Source: Hypericum androsaemum (taxonomy: Eukaryota; Streptophyta; Magnoliopsida; Malpighiales; Hypericaceae). From it: 64,000 nt of DNA. Below the pieces are notes generated by a model. That model was given only the letters and a program-made list of their open reading frames with translations, was not told the DNA's origin and did not search any database. The stretch is from contig OZ023196.1 of assembly GCA_963995505.1 (NCBI GenBank), forward strand, positions 10,041,106 through 10,105,105, read 5' to 3'. This document shows, one piece after another, positions 1 to 12,249 of this stretch. A program made the translations under genes and the position numbers. Position 1 is the first letter of the stretch. Every line of letters begins with the position of its first letter.

Positions 1-42
1 TGATACATTTCATTCTCTTATGAGTCAGGAGTGTGTCATCTC

Positions 43-430
43 TATTGGGCATTGTGGCAAGAACCAGGGAGTGTGTCATCTCTAGTTCATTGGCGGTCGC
101 TAGTGGGCAGCTACAAAATGAGCATGCATCAGGGAACTGGCAACTACCAATTGACTGACAACCTCTAGTTACCGTAGCGGCTATTTTCCTGTTTAGACTC
201 GGATATAGTTCTGGACTACTAGGATGACCTATATATGTTTCACGGTTTGCAAGGGTTTGTCAAATATATAAAGGCATGTTACCCTAGTTTATGTATGATT
301 TTGTGGCTCAGATCTCATCAATAAAAGTTCTCATTCTCTCAGTGAATGTAGGCATTAGGCTGAACCACGTAAAATTTTGTGTCCATTTTTTTGTGTGCGT
401 TCTTGTTCTCTTGTGGTGATTTTCTAACAA
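43..430 (+). repeat. Left LTR of Copia copy 1
   Basis: It aligns along most of its length with 2071-2454. Shared landmarks are the GGCGGTCGC repeats, AATATATAAAG (a TATA-like box), CATCAATAAAAGTTCTCATT (polyadenylation-type signal) and GAACCACGTAA near the end. The 5' edge is approximate. Confidence 0.75.
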
Positions 431-445
431 GAGCGTGGTGAGAGG

Positions 446-679
446 ATGACGGATCATGGCGTGAAGTTTGGCTTGATGAAGTTCGGTGGCTCATCAAATT
501 TTGTGTTATCACAAAGGTGTGTCAAAGATCTGCTGGTACAACAAGGGATGGTCAACGCACTCTTTGAGAAGAAGCCTGAAAAGATGGAGGAGCAAGAGTG
601 GGAAAGATTGGAGGCCAAGGCGGTAGCGACAATTCTCTTGTGCTTAACGGATTATGAGGAGCCACCAGTTAGGTTTTGA
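446..679 (+). pseudogene. Copia gag (UBN2-type) fragment
   Basis: The reading frame encodes a truncated Copia gag N-terminus with the segments VKFGLMKFGGSSNF and KDLLVQQGMV. They match the same positions in the second copy near 54930-55070. The family normally has a 200-250 residue gag followed by CCHC knuckle, protease, integrase and RT. Here the frame is lost after about 77 codons, and a degenerate knuckle (CFKCRRHMNG) follows near 719. The product would not be functional. Confidence 0.75.
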
Positions 680-1203
680 AAGAGGATCCAGGTCTGAGTC
701 AAAGAAGTTCGATGAAAGTTGCTTCAAGTGCAGAAGGCATATGAATGGGACTATCCAGGACGAACTGGGAATCAAGACAACGAGAAGGGATCGACATCCA
801 CAACTATGGCCACAAATTCGGATGGGTCGAATGGTGACTGGCTTTCTATCTCATCAAGTCTAATGCATCCTGGTAATCTCTTTTTGTTAGGAACTTTGGA
901 TTATAACGGTGATAGTTATAAAGATAGGCTAATGAAGGAGGAGAAGAATGCGATGTTAGGGATGAAAGGTGAAAGGGAATACCTACATATTAGTGGGGTA
1001 CATTGTTGTAGGTGGAGTCACATCAATGGGTCTGAAGGAGTTGGCAACGGCTCAAGTCATATGATGTTAGGTTATAAGAGGGAGCAAGGTCTTGACATGA
1101 ATGTTTGAGTGCAGTCAATATGATTCTTGGAATAGAGATTTTTGGAGACAATGTTAGAATGGCCCTATTATGAATGTCTAAAGGTGCGTGCAAAGTACAT
1201 GTA

Positions 1204-1806
1204 TTAGGTAGTTTTGGCATTAGAAATATGAAGCCATTGGTAACACTACTGGTAAATCAGGTATCTCACTCAAGGTCGAACTGTAGAGTTCGTGACGTGT
1301 CAAGAGTTCTACTAGGTGGAACAAAAGACTTCCCATTATATATTATGGCTTGTAGCATTGGTTCGAGCCAAAAAAGAGCAAGGTCCATCAAAGAAGCAAT
1401 TTGAGGTTGCAAAGTATAAGGGCGACCGAAAAAATAAAGGAGTGTCTATTGGTCACAAGGTTGCTTCAGCAGGTGAACTTGCATGTTGGGGTTCAATGCG
1501 CACAAAGCAAAGATATTGGTAGGTTTGTCATTGGGAATACAAAGCTGTTGGTAACACTACGAGCAAATCAGGTATCTCACTCAAGCTCGAACGCTAGAGT
1601 TCGTGACGTGTCAAAGATTCTACTATGTGGAATAAAAGGCTGCCCATTGTATGTTCTGACTTGTAGCATTAGTTTAAGGCAAAAAGAGCAAGGTCCAACG
1701 GAGAAGCAGTTCGAGGTCGCGAAGTATAAGAGTGACTCAAAAAATAGAGGAGTATCTATTGGTCACAAGGTTGCTTCAGTAGGTAAACTTGCATGTTGGG
1801 GTTCAA
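1204..1806 (+). repeat. Tandem duplication of about 300 bp inside Copia copy 1
   Basis: Two units (about 1207-1500 and 1520-1806) share long blocks such as CAGGTATCTCACTCAAG, GAGTTCGTGACGTGTCAA and TATTGGTCACAAGGTTGCTT. The second Copia copy (56283-56510) has only one unit, so the duplication arose in this copy or a close relative. The region derives from the 3' end of pol. Confidence 0.85.
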
Positions 1807-2070
1807 TGGAGGTTGGAGGGAATACACCAAGCAGAACTCGGGAGATGCCCGAGTTTTGGAGATCTCTCCAAGTGATTGAACAAAGGTAGAGAGAAGTGTA
1901 GATGGTCTTATTATTGAGGACGAAAGGTCTAAGGTTCAAGGTGGAGTCGGTTTGGTTTTGCAAGACTTCGTATTTCTTCAAGGAGTCATGTCTCATCAAG
2001 GTAGAATTTGTTGAATTCGGGTGGAGCTTAATAGTTCTTCCACGGGATGATTTCTCGCCAAGGTGGAGAT

Positions 2071-2454
2071 TGTTAGGCGTTGCCGCGAGAATCAGGGAAC
2101 TGGCGATCGCCAGTTAATTGGCGGTCGCCAGTGGGCAGCTATAGAATGTGCATGCATCACAGAACCGGTGACAGCCAATTGACTGGTGACCGCTAGTTGT
2201 CGTAGCGGCTGTTTTCTTGTTTAGACTCGAATACTGTTTTGGACTCTTAAGATGAATTAGATAGATTATGCGGCTTGCAAGAGTTTGTTTAATATATAAA
2301 GACATGTTATCCTAATTTATGCATGACTTTGTGGCTCAAATTTCATCAATAAAAGTTCTCATTCTTTCCGTAGACGTAGACATTAAGCCGAACCACGTAA
2401 ACTCTTGCATCTATTTTCTTTGTGTGTTCTTGTTCTCTTGAGGCAATCTCTTCA
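2071..2454 (+). repeat. Right LTR of Copia copy 1
   Basis: It starts TGTTAGGCGTTG directly after the polypurine tract and ends at about TCTCTTCA. It contains the perfect 14-bp palindrome CTGGCGATCGCCAG at 2100-2113, followed by a near copy (TTGGCGGTCGCCAG). Confidence 0.8.
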
Positions 2455-3289
2455 AATTTGGTGAAGGATTTTGGACATCAAGAATTAATGCTATTAATTC
2501 ACATTTCTCATGTAATTGTGCTTGGTCCTCCTAGTTGTCTTCTTAGTAGGTATCGTGCTTGGTCACACATCGAGGAGCAATAAAACTATATCTACTATTA
2601 CAAACAAAAAAAACTATATCTACTTCTAAAAAAAATTAAAATTATATCACTTGAAGAGAGTTGCATTGGTTTATAGCAGCAGTCGCAGAGAGTGGCAACC
2701 ATTGTTGCTAAGCCTGCAACCTTATTTGGTGAACTAGTGGGAGAGCCATTATTATAATTATTATTTTTGAAGATTTCGGTGTTTGTTGGGTAGAGTGATA
2801 TTTTAATGAAATATTTTAGGTAAAAGGTATATTTTAGTCTCATTTATGATTCAATTACCATAAATACCACTAAATTTTAGCAATTCTGGAAGAATACTTT
2901 TGAGTAACAAAGTTAAGCATGAGACTAAAAGGGGATTGACTAGATCTTTTCTTTTCCTAGAGAAAACCATTAGAACACAAAAGAATTTCACAGATTTCAT
3001 GTAGCAACTCGCGTTATCGGTGAAATCTTGTCCGATTGAATCAAAACTTTGAGAATTTATTCCTAACACCGTGGGCAAGATTTTTGATGGTGGAGATTTT
3101 ATTTGAAGGTTACTAAAGATGTATGCATTAGCCATTTTTTAGAATTTTGAATCTAAATAAAAAATAATAATGTAAGTCAATTGTGTCTTACCAGTGTGCG
3201 TGTGCTGCTTGTTAATTGTGAGTATCTACTGCTTCTGTTATTATCGTGTGAATGATTATTATTGTATGTTGATACCGTGTGATTTCGTT
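2455..3289. other. No gene seen
   Basis: AT-rich DNA without a supportable coding frame, RNA gene or element boundary. Confidence 0.6.
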
Positions 3290-3425
3290 TATTGGTTGTC
3301 TGGTTTCGTTATAGACAGTTTGGTTCTGTTTTGATGTTGTGACTCTTTGTTTGGTTTTGTTTTGATCTTGTGGCTGTCTGTTTGGTTTTGCTTTGACGTT
3401 GTGGCTATCTGTTTGGTTTCATTTT
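3290..3425 (+). repeat. Degenerate short minisatellite, GT-rich
   Basis: About three imperfect units of some 38 bp, each containing GTTTGGTTTTG and a following TTGTGGCT(G/A)TCTG-like block. Confidence 0.7.
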
Positions 3426-3879
3426 TGTTGTGAAGGATATTTGTTTCGGCTTAATGTATATGAGATTTTTCCTCCATCTTTTTTGACCACGTGGTGCATA
3501 TATATTGTGTTAGGAGTCGTCGGGTAACTTGAGGTATATATGTTCAAATGGACAGAGAGTGTAGTAATTGTCTGAGCCCGCGAATAGATATTACCTTACG
3601 TCTTTTTGGGTCTGCACCGCGTTTTAGATTTCCATGCTCTACGAGAACAAGGGAGATATTTATTTGGGTAAAAAATAGATTTATTCTGAAAAATGGACAC
3701 AAAGTTGGATATATTCCCAAAATGAGTAGTTTTTTTATAAAAATAAAAAATTGTACTATAGTCGACCTAGCAGCGGGTCGAATCCTTCCGTGATGCTACC
3801 ATGTGGGAGTTGCACGTATATTTTTTAAAAGAAATTAAAAAATAACCCTGGTCCATTAAAAAAAAACTTTTTCAAATGA

Positions 3880-4215
3880 TATATGTTGTTGTTTAATTGT
3901 CTAAACGAGTTAATATTTTTTTTGATTTCGCATAAGTTTTAGAGATCTATGCATAGAGCTCAGAAAATTATGCGAAATAAAAATATTTAACTGATTCGGA
4001 TATTCGAGCAATAACTTATCACCCTTAAATCTTTTGAAAAAAAATTAAAAAAGGATATAACTAATATATTTCAATTTTTTGAATTTTTTTAAAGTTCTAC
4101 AAAATAGCGCTCGATTATCTGAATGAGTTAATTTTTTTATTTTACATAATTTTCTGAGTTCAATGCGTAGGACTTGAAAAGTTATGCTTATTTGGTGATC
4201 TATAGTTTATGAGAT
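3880..4215. repeat. MITE-like hairpin repeat
   Basis: ATTTCGCATAAGTTTT at about 3925 is mirrored by AAAATTATGCGAAATAAAAA at about 3965, giving an imperfect hairpin. A related block (TTACATAATTTTCTGAG) follows near 4143. No target duplication was identified. Confidence 0.5.
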
Positions 4216-5958
4216 ATGCATATTTTCGTCAGCAAATATTATTATTTTTCAAGAAAAGTACTCATGTTTTTTATAAATAAATTTTTACACTTTCGAGAAA
4301 CAGAAACTCAAATCTGTTTAGTGAAACTCAAATCTCTTCATTTATTTATGCATTGGGTCATCTGAGTAAGTGTATAATTATGCCTTAAAAATCAGCCTAT
4401 GGTTCTCATGCATGATGCCCACCCCGAATATTAACAACTTTTGTGACAATCTTGTTATCAAAACCACCTATCTGTACCAATGCAAGGTGGGTAGAATGGT
4501 AACAGCTCTTCCAAATAAAACTCAATGTTATCTAGAACCCCAAAATTTAGGTCAACCTACCTAAATTTTATTCTTAAAAAAAACCACCTATCTGTCACTC
4601 TCCTATCTTAATCATCCCGCCGCCTGTATCCAAAACTTTCTTGCCATTTCTTTACTAACAAAATAACCAAACCCAAAGTTTTCTTTAATTTATTAATTTC
4701 TTTAGCCGAACTTGTTGAAATTCTTGCTCGCAATGTCTCCTTGTCATGTTGTTTTCTTATGCTTTAGCGTTGAAAGACAAACCATCCAACATGTATTCTT
4801 GTCATCTAACCTTTGACGGAAAGAGAAAATAAAAGTGCATGGGATAACATTGATCCCCATTTTCTTATGCCAAAAAGAAGATTAGGTTCAGATACACACT
4901 ACAGAGTAATTCACATGATTTTTTCTAAGTAAATAATTTTATTGCTCCTCCAGATTAGACAAAAAAATATCATATAGATAAAAGTCGTTGAATAGTTACA
5001 CGTGTATGTAAACAAAAATCACATGATTATTGTTGAAACATTTTGGAAATTTTGAGAAAGATTAGGACATTGTTTGTGATCCCAGTAGTGTCAAATAACA
5101 ATGTACTTGGGATAATTTCACCGTGTAGACCCCAACTTTAAACAAATATTTCTGACTATAAAGATTCGGCACCCAAAAACTAACAACAAAATTATAAATT
5201 GAGAGAATAACCTAGGAACGGAATGTTCAAAAGTTTGTATAATATTCTTGCCAACAATTGCTTTACACAGCGAAGAATCATTAAAATTATTTAAAATGTT
5301 TACATAAATTCATGTAACAATAAATTAAAAATGAATTTAAATACAATTTTTGTGCAAATTTATTTGAATTAAATAAATTAAACTTTTGAAATAACATAAT
5401 TTTTATCTTGCACTTTGGAAGCCTCGATAGTTTTTTAGTAAATGTAAAATTTTTATACCTTGTTAGAGTTTGAAACTTGAACCTCTGTCAAATCATTCCA
5501 CTCATTGTGCCGTTAGACCAAATGCCCTTTGACATGGAAGTCCTGATGGTGTATTGTGGTTTTATTAATTGTTAAGATTATTACTACATGGTCTGTGGCA
5601 AGTGGCAAGATTTGGCATATAAGTGTAAAGAAATGCATTTGCTCATTGTTTAAAGTTTTAAATTTGATAAGAAAATTTTAACTTGTTATCAAAAAATAAT
5701 TGTAAAGAGCAAGAATATTGTTGATTGCAACTGGGTACTCAGAAGAAAGAAGGTATATCTGGATTTGAACAAACAACCACAGTAAGGACTAACTAGTAAG
5801 CCCCAGTTTTTTAGTACAATGTGAACGGTTTTGGTCTTGAATATGCTATATTAAGTCTCAGGTATTAAATTGATATTTCGAATTTTGCTCTTTTTAGTAT
5901 TGTTGCTCTCCATAATTTAGAAACTAAATAGGATGAAGTGTAAACAATTTTCTTTAAC
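4216..5958. other. No gene seen
   Basis: AT-rich intergenic DNA. A short motif near 5500 (GTGCCGTTAGACCAAATGCC) resembles text common in dispersed plant repeats, but no boundaries were found. Confidence 0.55.
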
Positions 5959-5973
5959 AAGGAACGCATTTAC

Positions 5974-7643
5974 CCTTGTTCATCCTATGAGTTACGACGT
6001 GCGGTTGCTAAGGCTTGGTCGATACAAGATGTGAAGATGTTACCCCTAGGTTTGGGTTATTTTGAATTCAAATTTGCTTCCGAAAAGGATCAGAACATGG
6101 TCTGGAACTTGATGGTTTGGCATATTCCGCAGGGTACTCTTTACTTGCAGCCTTGGGTTCCTTTTTTTCACTCTACTAAGGTCCATGCCACTCGTGCGAA
6201 GGTCTGGCTTCAGATGATTGGTTTGAGTATGGAGCATGTTGAACCCGACATAATTTTTGGCTTGGCTGCTTCGGTAGGTGATCCTATTCGAGCGGATCCT
6301 GGTGCTTTAAACAAGGTTAATGGGGCTACCGTTCGTGTCTTGGTTGATATCGATTTGACTAAGCCTCGCTGGGATCACATTTGCTTAAAGCAAGAGGATG
6401 GAAGTTGTATGGTAGATGCGGTGTATGAGAACTTGCCAGACTTTTGTGATCACTGTAAGGTGATTGGGCATGTTTTCTCTACGTGCCGTAAGTTACAGCC
6501 TGGAGGGGAGGTTGCCCATAGTAAACAAGTTTTCCAAGGCCCGAAGAACAAACGCGTCGAGAAGGTTTGGCAGCAGACGGTTGTGAATGCCCCATCTTCT
6601 CTCGTTGAGTTGGATGAGGTGGTGGAGCTTTCCGAGGTGGAGGCGAGTTCCTCTTTGACTTTAGTCACAATTCTGGAAAATCTAGTGCACCAAGAAGTTG
6701 GTATTAACTTACTGGGTTCCACGAATGCTCTTCAGATTGTCGATGTGATTCCTAGTGCATTCGATGGTATTGGATCTCCTGAACATTGGACTGAATTTAA
6801 CGTGATTGATGAGGGTTCCTTTTTGCATAAGAAAGACATGTGTACCTCTTTAGCTATGATTGCTATTCTTGAAAACTTGATGCAAGAGCATGAGGACCTC
6901 ATTATGGGAGAAGGAGTTTCTTTGGAATTAGCAGTGGTTCCAGAAGAGAATTCAGCTAATGTTTTGCGTCCATCCACGCGGTGGACAGACATGGAGATAC
7001 TTCAGGGGCTTCAGAGTTGGTTAAGACTGCCATTGTTCCTATAATGAATTCGGTGCAATGTAGCTCGAACAAGGCAGTCATTCTAGAGCAATCACGTTGG
7101 CCAACGGTGAGTGGGATTCAAATTGAGAAAGTGGATGACTCACCCTCTACAGGGCAGCAGACTCCCCGGCTTTTGATTACAGCTCCCGTGATGCCACCTT
7201 CTCCACTTGTGATGACAAACTTGATGGTTGCACATGTTGACGGCTCGACTTCGGGCAAAGCTGGCAAGGGTAAAATAAGCTCTGCAAAGGGCTCTAAACA
7301 TAAGGGTTTGAAGTCAGGTTTTCTTGGCAGGAGAACCCTGATATTACAGGACTCTACTCTGTCTATATTGGGTCAGGCTTCGGCCTTGCCCTCTAAGGAA
7401 CCCACGCATATCCTGGGTCAAGCAGGTAATAATATTATTATTTTTTCATACTCGGATGATCTACCTGCTTCATTAAAGTTCATGAGCTCGATTGCAAAGC
7501 AGATGAAGAATAATTGGTCAGACGGGGTTGAGTATTTTGATCTATCTCCGGCAAAGAACACTCGCTTTCAAGCGAGGAAGAAAATTGGGAGTGCCTATAC
7601 CAGTGAGGATCCACGTTGGTCAGAATATGATATGGACTTTTGA
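5974..7643 (+). pseudogene. LINE ORF1 (DUF4283 plus CCHC zinc knuckle), frameshifted
   Basis: The frame is open from the insertion point, reading ELRRAVAKAWSIQDVKMLP and then a DUF4283-like region (GLGYFEFKF, LQPWVPFF). A zinc knuckle at about 6446-6487 reads CDHCKVIGHVFSTC and fits C-x2-C-x4-H-x4-C. This is the usual gag-like ORF1 of plant L1 elements, a nucleic-acid-binding protein of the LINE RNP. The first frame stops at 7044; the continuation runs in another frame (from about 6981 to 7643), so one frameshift lies near 6990. The C-terminal half is low-complexity and not recognised. The natural start is lost by 5' truncation. Confidence 0.8.
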
Positions 7644-7847
7644 TGAGTTCTGGCTGATTAGTTTTGTCCTTGACCACCCGACTTGTGGGTTTGCTTGGGT
7701 GAGACACTAGGTATGGCAACGAGTTTGCTTCTCTGGCTACTCGTTTAGGCCTTGGACCCGTTTTATTTTCGTTTTTCTTTTTTTTTTTCCTCCTCTTTCT
7801 GTATTTTTTTTTCTTATTAATAAAGGTTTATTTTCGGAAAAAAAAAT
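5974..7847 (+). mobile_element. LINE-derived insertion with ORF1 only, 5'-truncated
   Basis: The insertion is bracketed by a 15-bp target-site duplication, AAGGAACGCATTTAC at 5959-5973 and AAGGAACGTATTTAC at 7848-7862 (one mismatch). It ends in an A-tract. It contains a LINE ORF1 followed directly by a T-rich 3' UTR with an AATAAAGG signal. There is no endonuclease/reverse transcriptase ORF2 between ORF1 and the tail. TSD, tail and 5' truncation indicate target-primed reverse transcription of an ORF1-only transcript. Confidence 0.85.
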
Positions 7848-7862
7848 AAGGAACGTATTTAC

Positions 7863-8689
7863 ATGACCACTCAAAAGGTTTTGTGGTTTAGAAGGAGGAT
7901 CAAGTTTACTTATTGAAAAAAAATGTCTGCTCTCAAGTTGTATCTAATGAAGCATTACAAAAGGTTTCTTTTCCTTATGGCTATTATGAAAAGAGCAAAT
8001 GTGATGATGTGTGCCTGAATAAATTTTTTTTGGTAAGGTGGTGGAGGGGCTTAGCCCCTGTTATTTTATTGTGTGCCCGAAAAGAATGGATAATGACTCC
8101 TATGCTCTTTTGCTCATGTATATATTTTTAGTTTATGCCACTTCTTATTCGGCCATTTACTAGTCCGACCAATTATGGTTCGAGTTGGGGTGAGATTTTT
8201 GCAAGATAACAAAACTCTCCCAACAAATATTTACAGTGATACATTTTTAAAGGCTCGAATTTGATTCCTCTTAGTTAAGATAGAATAAGGGTCTCATCAT
8301 TTGATCTAATTGTTTGTTGCTATGTATATTGATAATAAATAGTGGCAGAGTTACCAGTTTTAGACGAAAGGGTTAATCTTTATTTGGAAGATTCTTGGAG
8401 ATAATCAATAAAAGAGAAGTCAGAAAAGTTGTATATAAGTGACTAGAGATGACATTGCAGAACTTCTTGATAGAGTTGATGTTGTTGATGATATTATGAA
8501 TATTCTCCTTACTATATTAATTAAGTTTTCATTTTTTGGATCTCCACGGACAAGTGCCAAGGTTGAGTACATGTCACAAGTTACATTTTTCTAGTGAAGT
8601 TGCCTTTTATGTTTGTCGTGATATGTATATGTGAGATTTAACTTATACAATAAATTCAAGTAAGCAGATTTTCGGCAAACTTTAGTGAA
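7863..8689. other. No gene seen
   Basis: AT-rich intergenic DNA with only short chance reading frames. Confidence 0.6.
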
Positions 8690-8965
8690 AATCAGGGACC
8701 GGATTCGGTCCTGGAATTTTATTTTCAGGACTGTCCTGGACCCCATTTCGGGCGAACCATTTCATCATAACTGGGCGAACCAGCGCGTATTCTGGGACGG
8801 TCCATTCGGCGAACTTCGGGTGAACTCTTCCATCATAACTGGGCGAACCATTGTATCATAAATGAGCGGACCATTACATCACAACTAAGCGAACCAGTGC
8901 GTGTTCCAATTGGGACCGCTTTGGGCGATCCATTGTCATAACTAAGCGAACCAATGCATGTTCCA
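8690..8965. repeat. Minisatellite-like cluster of GGGCGAACCA / TCATAACT units
   Basis: Irregular units combine (G)GGCGAACCA, CATTNCATCATAACT and GTTCC blocks; GC is high compared with the flanks. The left border holds paired GGACCGGATTCGGTCC-like words. The TCATAACT word recalls the minisatellites inside the TIR elements at 16946, 27465 and 58791, but the unit differs. Confidence 0.65.
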
Positions 8966-10202
8966 GGAAGTGAAAATCAGTGGAGAGGAGTACAATATAT
9001 TTTGCGTTACTTACGTCATATCACGTGCTTGTTTCTTTAGTTGGGAAGTTCTAAAGATGGTGTTGTTTGGCTTTGTAGATTTAGATTTTGTTTGGGATAA
9101 TGAAGGTCCTTAAAAAGATCTGTTTTCCACTTTTAAAAGTTGTACTACTGTATTTTTGGTATATACTGCAAATTATCTAGACGTTCACTGAACGACTAAT
9201 TTTAATGAAAAAAATCTCAGAGATTAAGAGTTGGGTATAAGTACATCTCGATCTTGTTTAGACGATTTTTTGTGTGAAAGATTTTACATGAATTTTTTAA
9301 GAAGAGTTTTTATTCTTATAGCGTTATATCAACCATTGACATGTCTTATAGTTTATTAATGGAATTATTAGTTTCTCTAAAAAAAATTTACTTGCACGTT
9401 CGCTGAAAAATGAAATTATTAGTTTGGTTTCTCTGATTGTAACTTTTTAGAGTCATAATTTCCAAAGTATATGTTCCCCATGTTTTACAAATAAATGAAA
9501 ATTATCATAGTCATGCCTTAAAAATCGGCATGCCAACCGCTCAAAGCAAAATTACCTCGAACGAATTACAGTTTCATAATACGAAACTTAAAATAAAACA
9601 GAAACAATCTTCTTTTATTTCAAATAATAAAATAGAAGCAGATCCGTTCCTTATTCTAAATAATTAAAATATGACGGTTAAAGAAATGCATGCTCCTGTC
9701 CTCACGTCCTACACCTGATTTCGAGACACACTTGTAGAATTTGAGACATTGATGAGATACGGAATTCAATAAGTCGTCTTTATTTTCTTTCTATTCATGT
9801 ACACATAATCGAATGTTAAAGCACATACATCAAAAATATATTACATTTACAAACTTGACAAGTCAGAACATGCACGATAAGTAATGAACACTCCAAAATT
9901 TTGCCTAATTTATGGTGGATCCTAATGAGCACCAACATGTATACTTCTGCTCCCAAAGAATGGGGCACAGTAGCATTAAGATATACCCTCTCTATACGGT
10001 GCAAATTATCCGTACGCTCCTGTAAAACATATAAATATTTTTCGGGACAAAGAAGCATAGGGAGAATCTCAACACAAACTACACCATTTAGAACATAACA
10101 AATTTTGGAACATTTCAGAACAAACACAAATCTGAACAATACATTCGGGACTGTACAAACAGAACATTATTCTTGGAACATTATATCTGGTACATTCTAA
10201 AT
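8966..10202. other. No gene seen; GAACA-rich repetitive tract at the right
   Basis: AT-rich DNA. From about 10080 the words GAACATTTCAGAAC and GAACATTAT recur, similar in style to 62740-62870. Confidence 0.5.
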
Positions 10203-10298
10203 AGATTAGTACCTACGGAGTTATTCATATCAAAACAGACTCAACAAAATAGATTAGTACCTACGGAGTTATTCATATCAAAACAGACTCAACAAAAT
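10203..10298. repeat. Perfect 48-bp direct tandem duplication
   Basis: Two identical 48-bp units, each starting AGATTAGTACCTACGGAG, lie head to tail with no substitutions, so the duplication is recent. Confidence 0.95.
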
Positions 10299-12179
10299 AG
10301 TGCATACGGAACTACAACAACACAAGGCAAAAAGGATCACACATATTGAACATAAACTTTATGAAATCCAAAACCTAAATCCAATCATCATAGTCCACAC
10401 CAAAGTCCTACTAAGACAACTAACTTGCCTCTAATCTAATGTTCCCCTTACCTAGCAAATCAGAATCCATCCCTTTAGGTTTCCCTAGATTCACAAATAC
10501 GATTTTTAGAACACTAATTAAAAGCCTATTAACACTATAGGCATAAAGAAAATGAATGGATAACAAAGTAGGACGCACGGGCAACTCGCCTTCGTGTTCC
10601 ATCTTCTCCGCTGCCATTGTTTTCTCCTTGCTCGCCCATCAGGTCGTCCAGGCTGCTTTTAGAGAGAAAAACGAATTTGGTTTAGGTTTACCAATAAACC
10701 CCTCTCTTACATAGGCATTAGTTACCCTAAGTCCCAAGTTTGGTGAGAAAGTTATAAAAAAATATTTGGAAATTCTTCCTCTTTCTAAGTTTTTTCTAGA
10801 GAGAGATTCTCTCCCCTGGTTAGAGCATCCCCCTTGGGATATTTTTTTCCTTGGCTTCATCTTTCTTCCTCTTCCTTGCATTGTCCCGTCACGTCTCTTC
10901 CATCTCCGATCTTTAGCTTATCTTTGTTCCCCTCCATCTCCTCCGTCGCTTTATCCTCCTTTTCGTGGTTTGCATCATCCCATCACATCTCTTCCATCTC
11001 TAGTCTTTAGCTTACCTCTGTTACCCTCCATCTCCTTCGTCGCTTTACCCTACTTTCTGTGGTTATCAGGTTTTGACACTTGGCCATATTTTTCCCCTCA
11101 GATCTACTGGTTGGTGTAATCTCACCCCTTCCAAAATGGTCCCGGCATGTTTCATCCATCGTTAGCTGGTTAAAGCTCACCGATTGACCTTATCGACCTT
11201 GGGTCCCCCATTTCTGGCGACCCCTTTCCCGACTGCTTAAAGTTCCGAACTTGCCGCCTCCGATCGAGCTCCAAACTCGACGTTCGTCCGAGCCCCAACC
11301 TAGCCTTTGTCTCCAGTCGCAGTCCACAAAATCCTCTCAGTGTCTCACCTTGCCCAGTCCTCTCTCGACCTCGTCCGGGCCTAGCAATCGGTAACTCCTC
11401 CATCTTGGGCCCGATCTCGTTGCCCACTCTGGCGCTCACCCCGATCTCGTCGTCTCATCTCGTTCCTACCTTCAGATATTGGCTCCCTCTCTGAAGCACC
11501 AGGGGAAGATATCGGTGTTCTTCGGGGGGTTGGTCACCGCCGACCTCCCCTCCGGCTGACTCATTATGTTTCTCGCTTTGTTTATTTTGTTTTATCGTCT
11601 ATGTTTATTGTTCTGTTGTCTTTGTATGTTGTATAATTTGTACTTGTTACTTTAGTTCACGAGTCACATCTGTTTAGTGACTTCATCGAACTTAGCTTTA
11701 TTTATATCTGCTTATATTTTTACTTGGATCAGCCTAGGTTAGATCTGAGATCCATTCAGATCTTGAAACCTTTCATGTTTATGCAAGTGGATAATATTGT
11801 CTTGGTTGAACTTAATCGACCTTAACTCTCATTTGTGTGCATATCGGTATGCATTCAAATACCTACGATGTTGCATCTTGCTTGAACTTCCCGCATTGGA
11901 CATTAGCTCTCGTAGCCTCCCGTCCGCTCTTTATCTCCACCCTTGTCTCTCAGCTCCCTTTCAGATTGATTTTCATATTTTGTTTGATGTTTTCGTATGT
12001 TGTGTATGTATTTTTTTTATTATAAACTTTTTATCCTAATATAGGCTTCGCGCCACCATTCTAAACAAAATCCAAAATTTGGTAAATTATGTGGTACAGT
12101 CTAGCAAATTACCAAATACTACTCAAAAGTTGTTGTTAATGTCCTACAGATTATATGGTTCTCATCATCTTTGTTTGAA
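10299..12179. other. C/T-rich and then AT-rich region, no gene assigned
   Basis: 10770-11560 is pyrimidine-rich on the plus strand and contains a 94-bp imperfect tandem duplication (10885-10978 and 10979-11072, each starting CCC(G/A)TCAC(G/A)TCTCTTCC). Open frames here are composition artefacts. It could be the 5' UTR of a degraded LINE or promoter DNA, which cannot be decided. Confidence 0.5.
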
Positions 12180-12249
12180 AATATTATATGAACCTTGAAT
12201 AAAGAGGTTGCACAAGAGTTTCTGGGGGGTGATTTTTCGACAGGACGTC

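Larger units (their letters stand above)
43..2454 (+). mobile_element. Internally deleted Copia LTR retrotransposon (copy 1)
   Basis: The element has two related LTRs (about 43-430 and 2071-2454) around a 1.6-kb interior. The interior keeps the start of a Copia gag, a degenerate zinc-knuckle/protease region and a short 3' tail, but no reverse transcriptase, RNase H or integrase core. The primer-binding site after the left LTR is decayed to a short AGAGC remnant. A polypurine tract (AAGGTGGAGATTG) directly precedes the right LTR. A second member at 54580-57160 has the same order of surviving segments, so this is a deleted, non-autonomous subfamily. No convincing target-site duplication was found, and the left LTR start is disturbed by a 17-bp duplication (28-44 and 68-84). 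Confidence 0.8.

Noticed and set aside
11170..11439. Minus-strand 89-codon protein
   Set aside because: GC/pyrimidine-biased chance frame without motifs.
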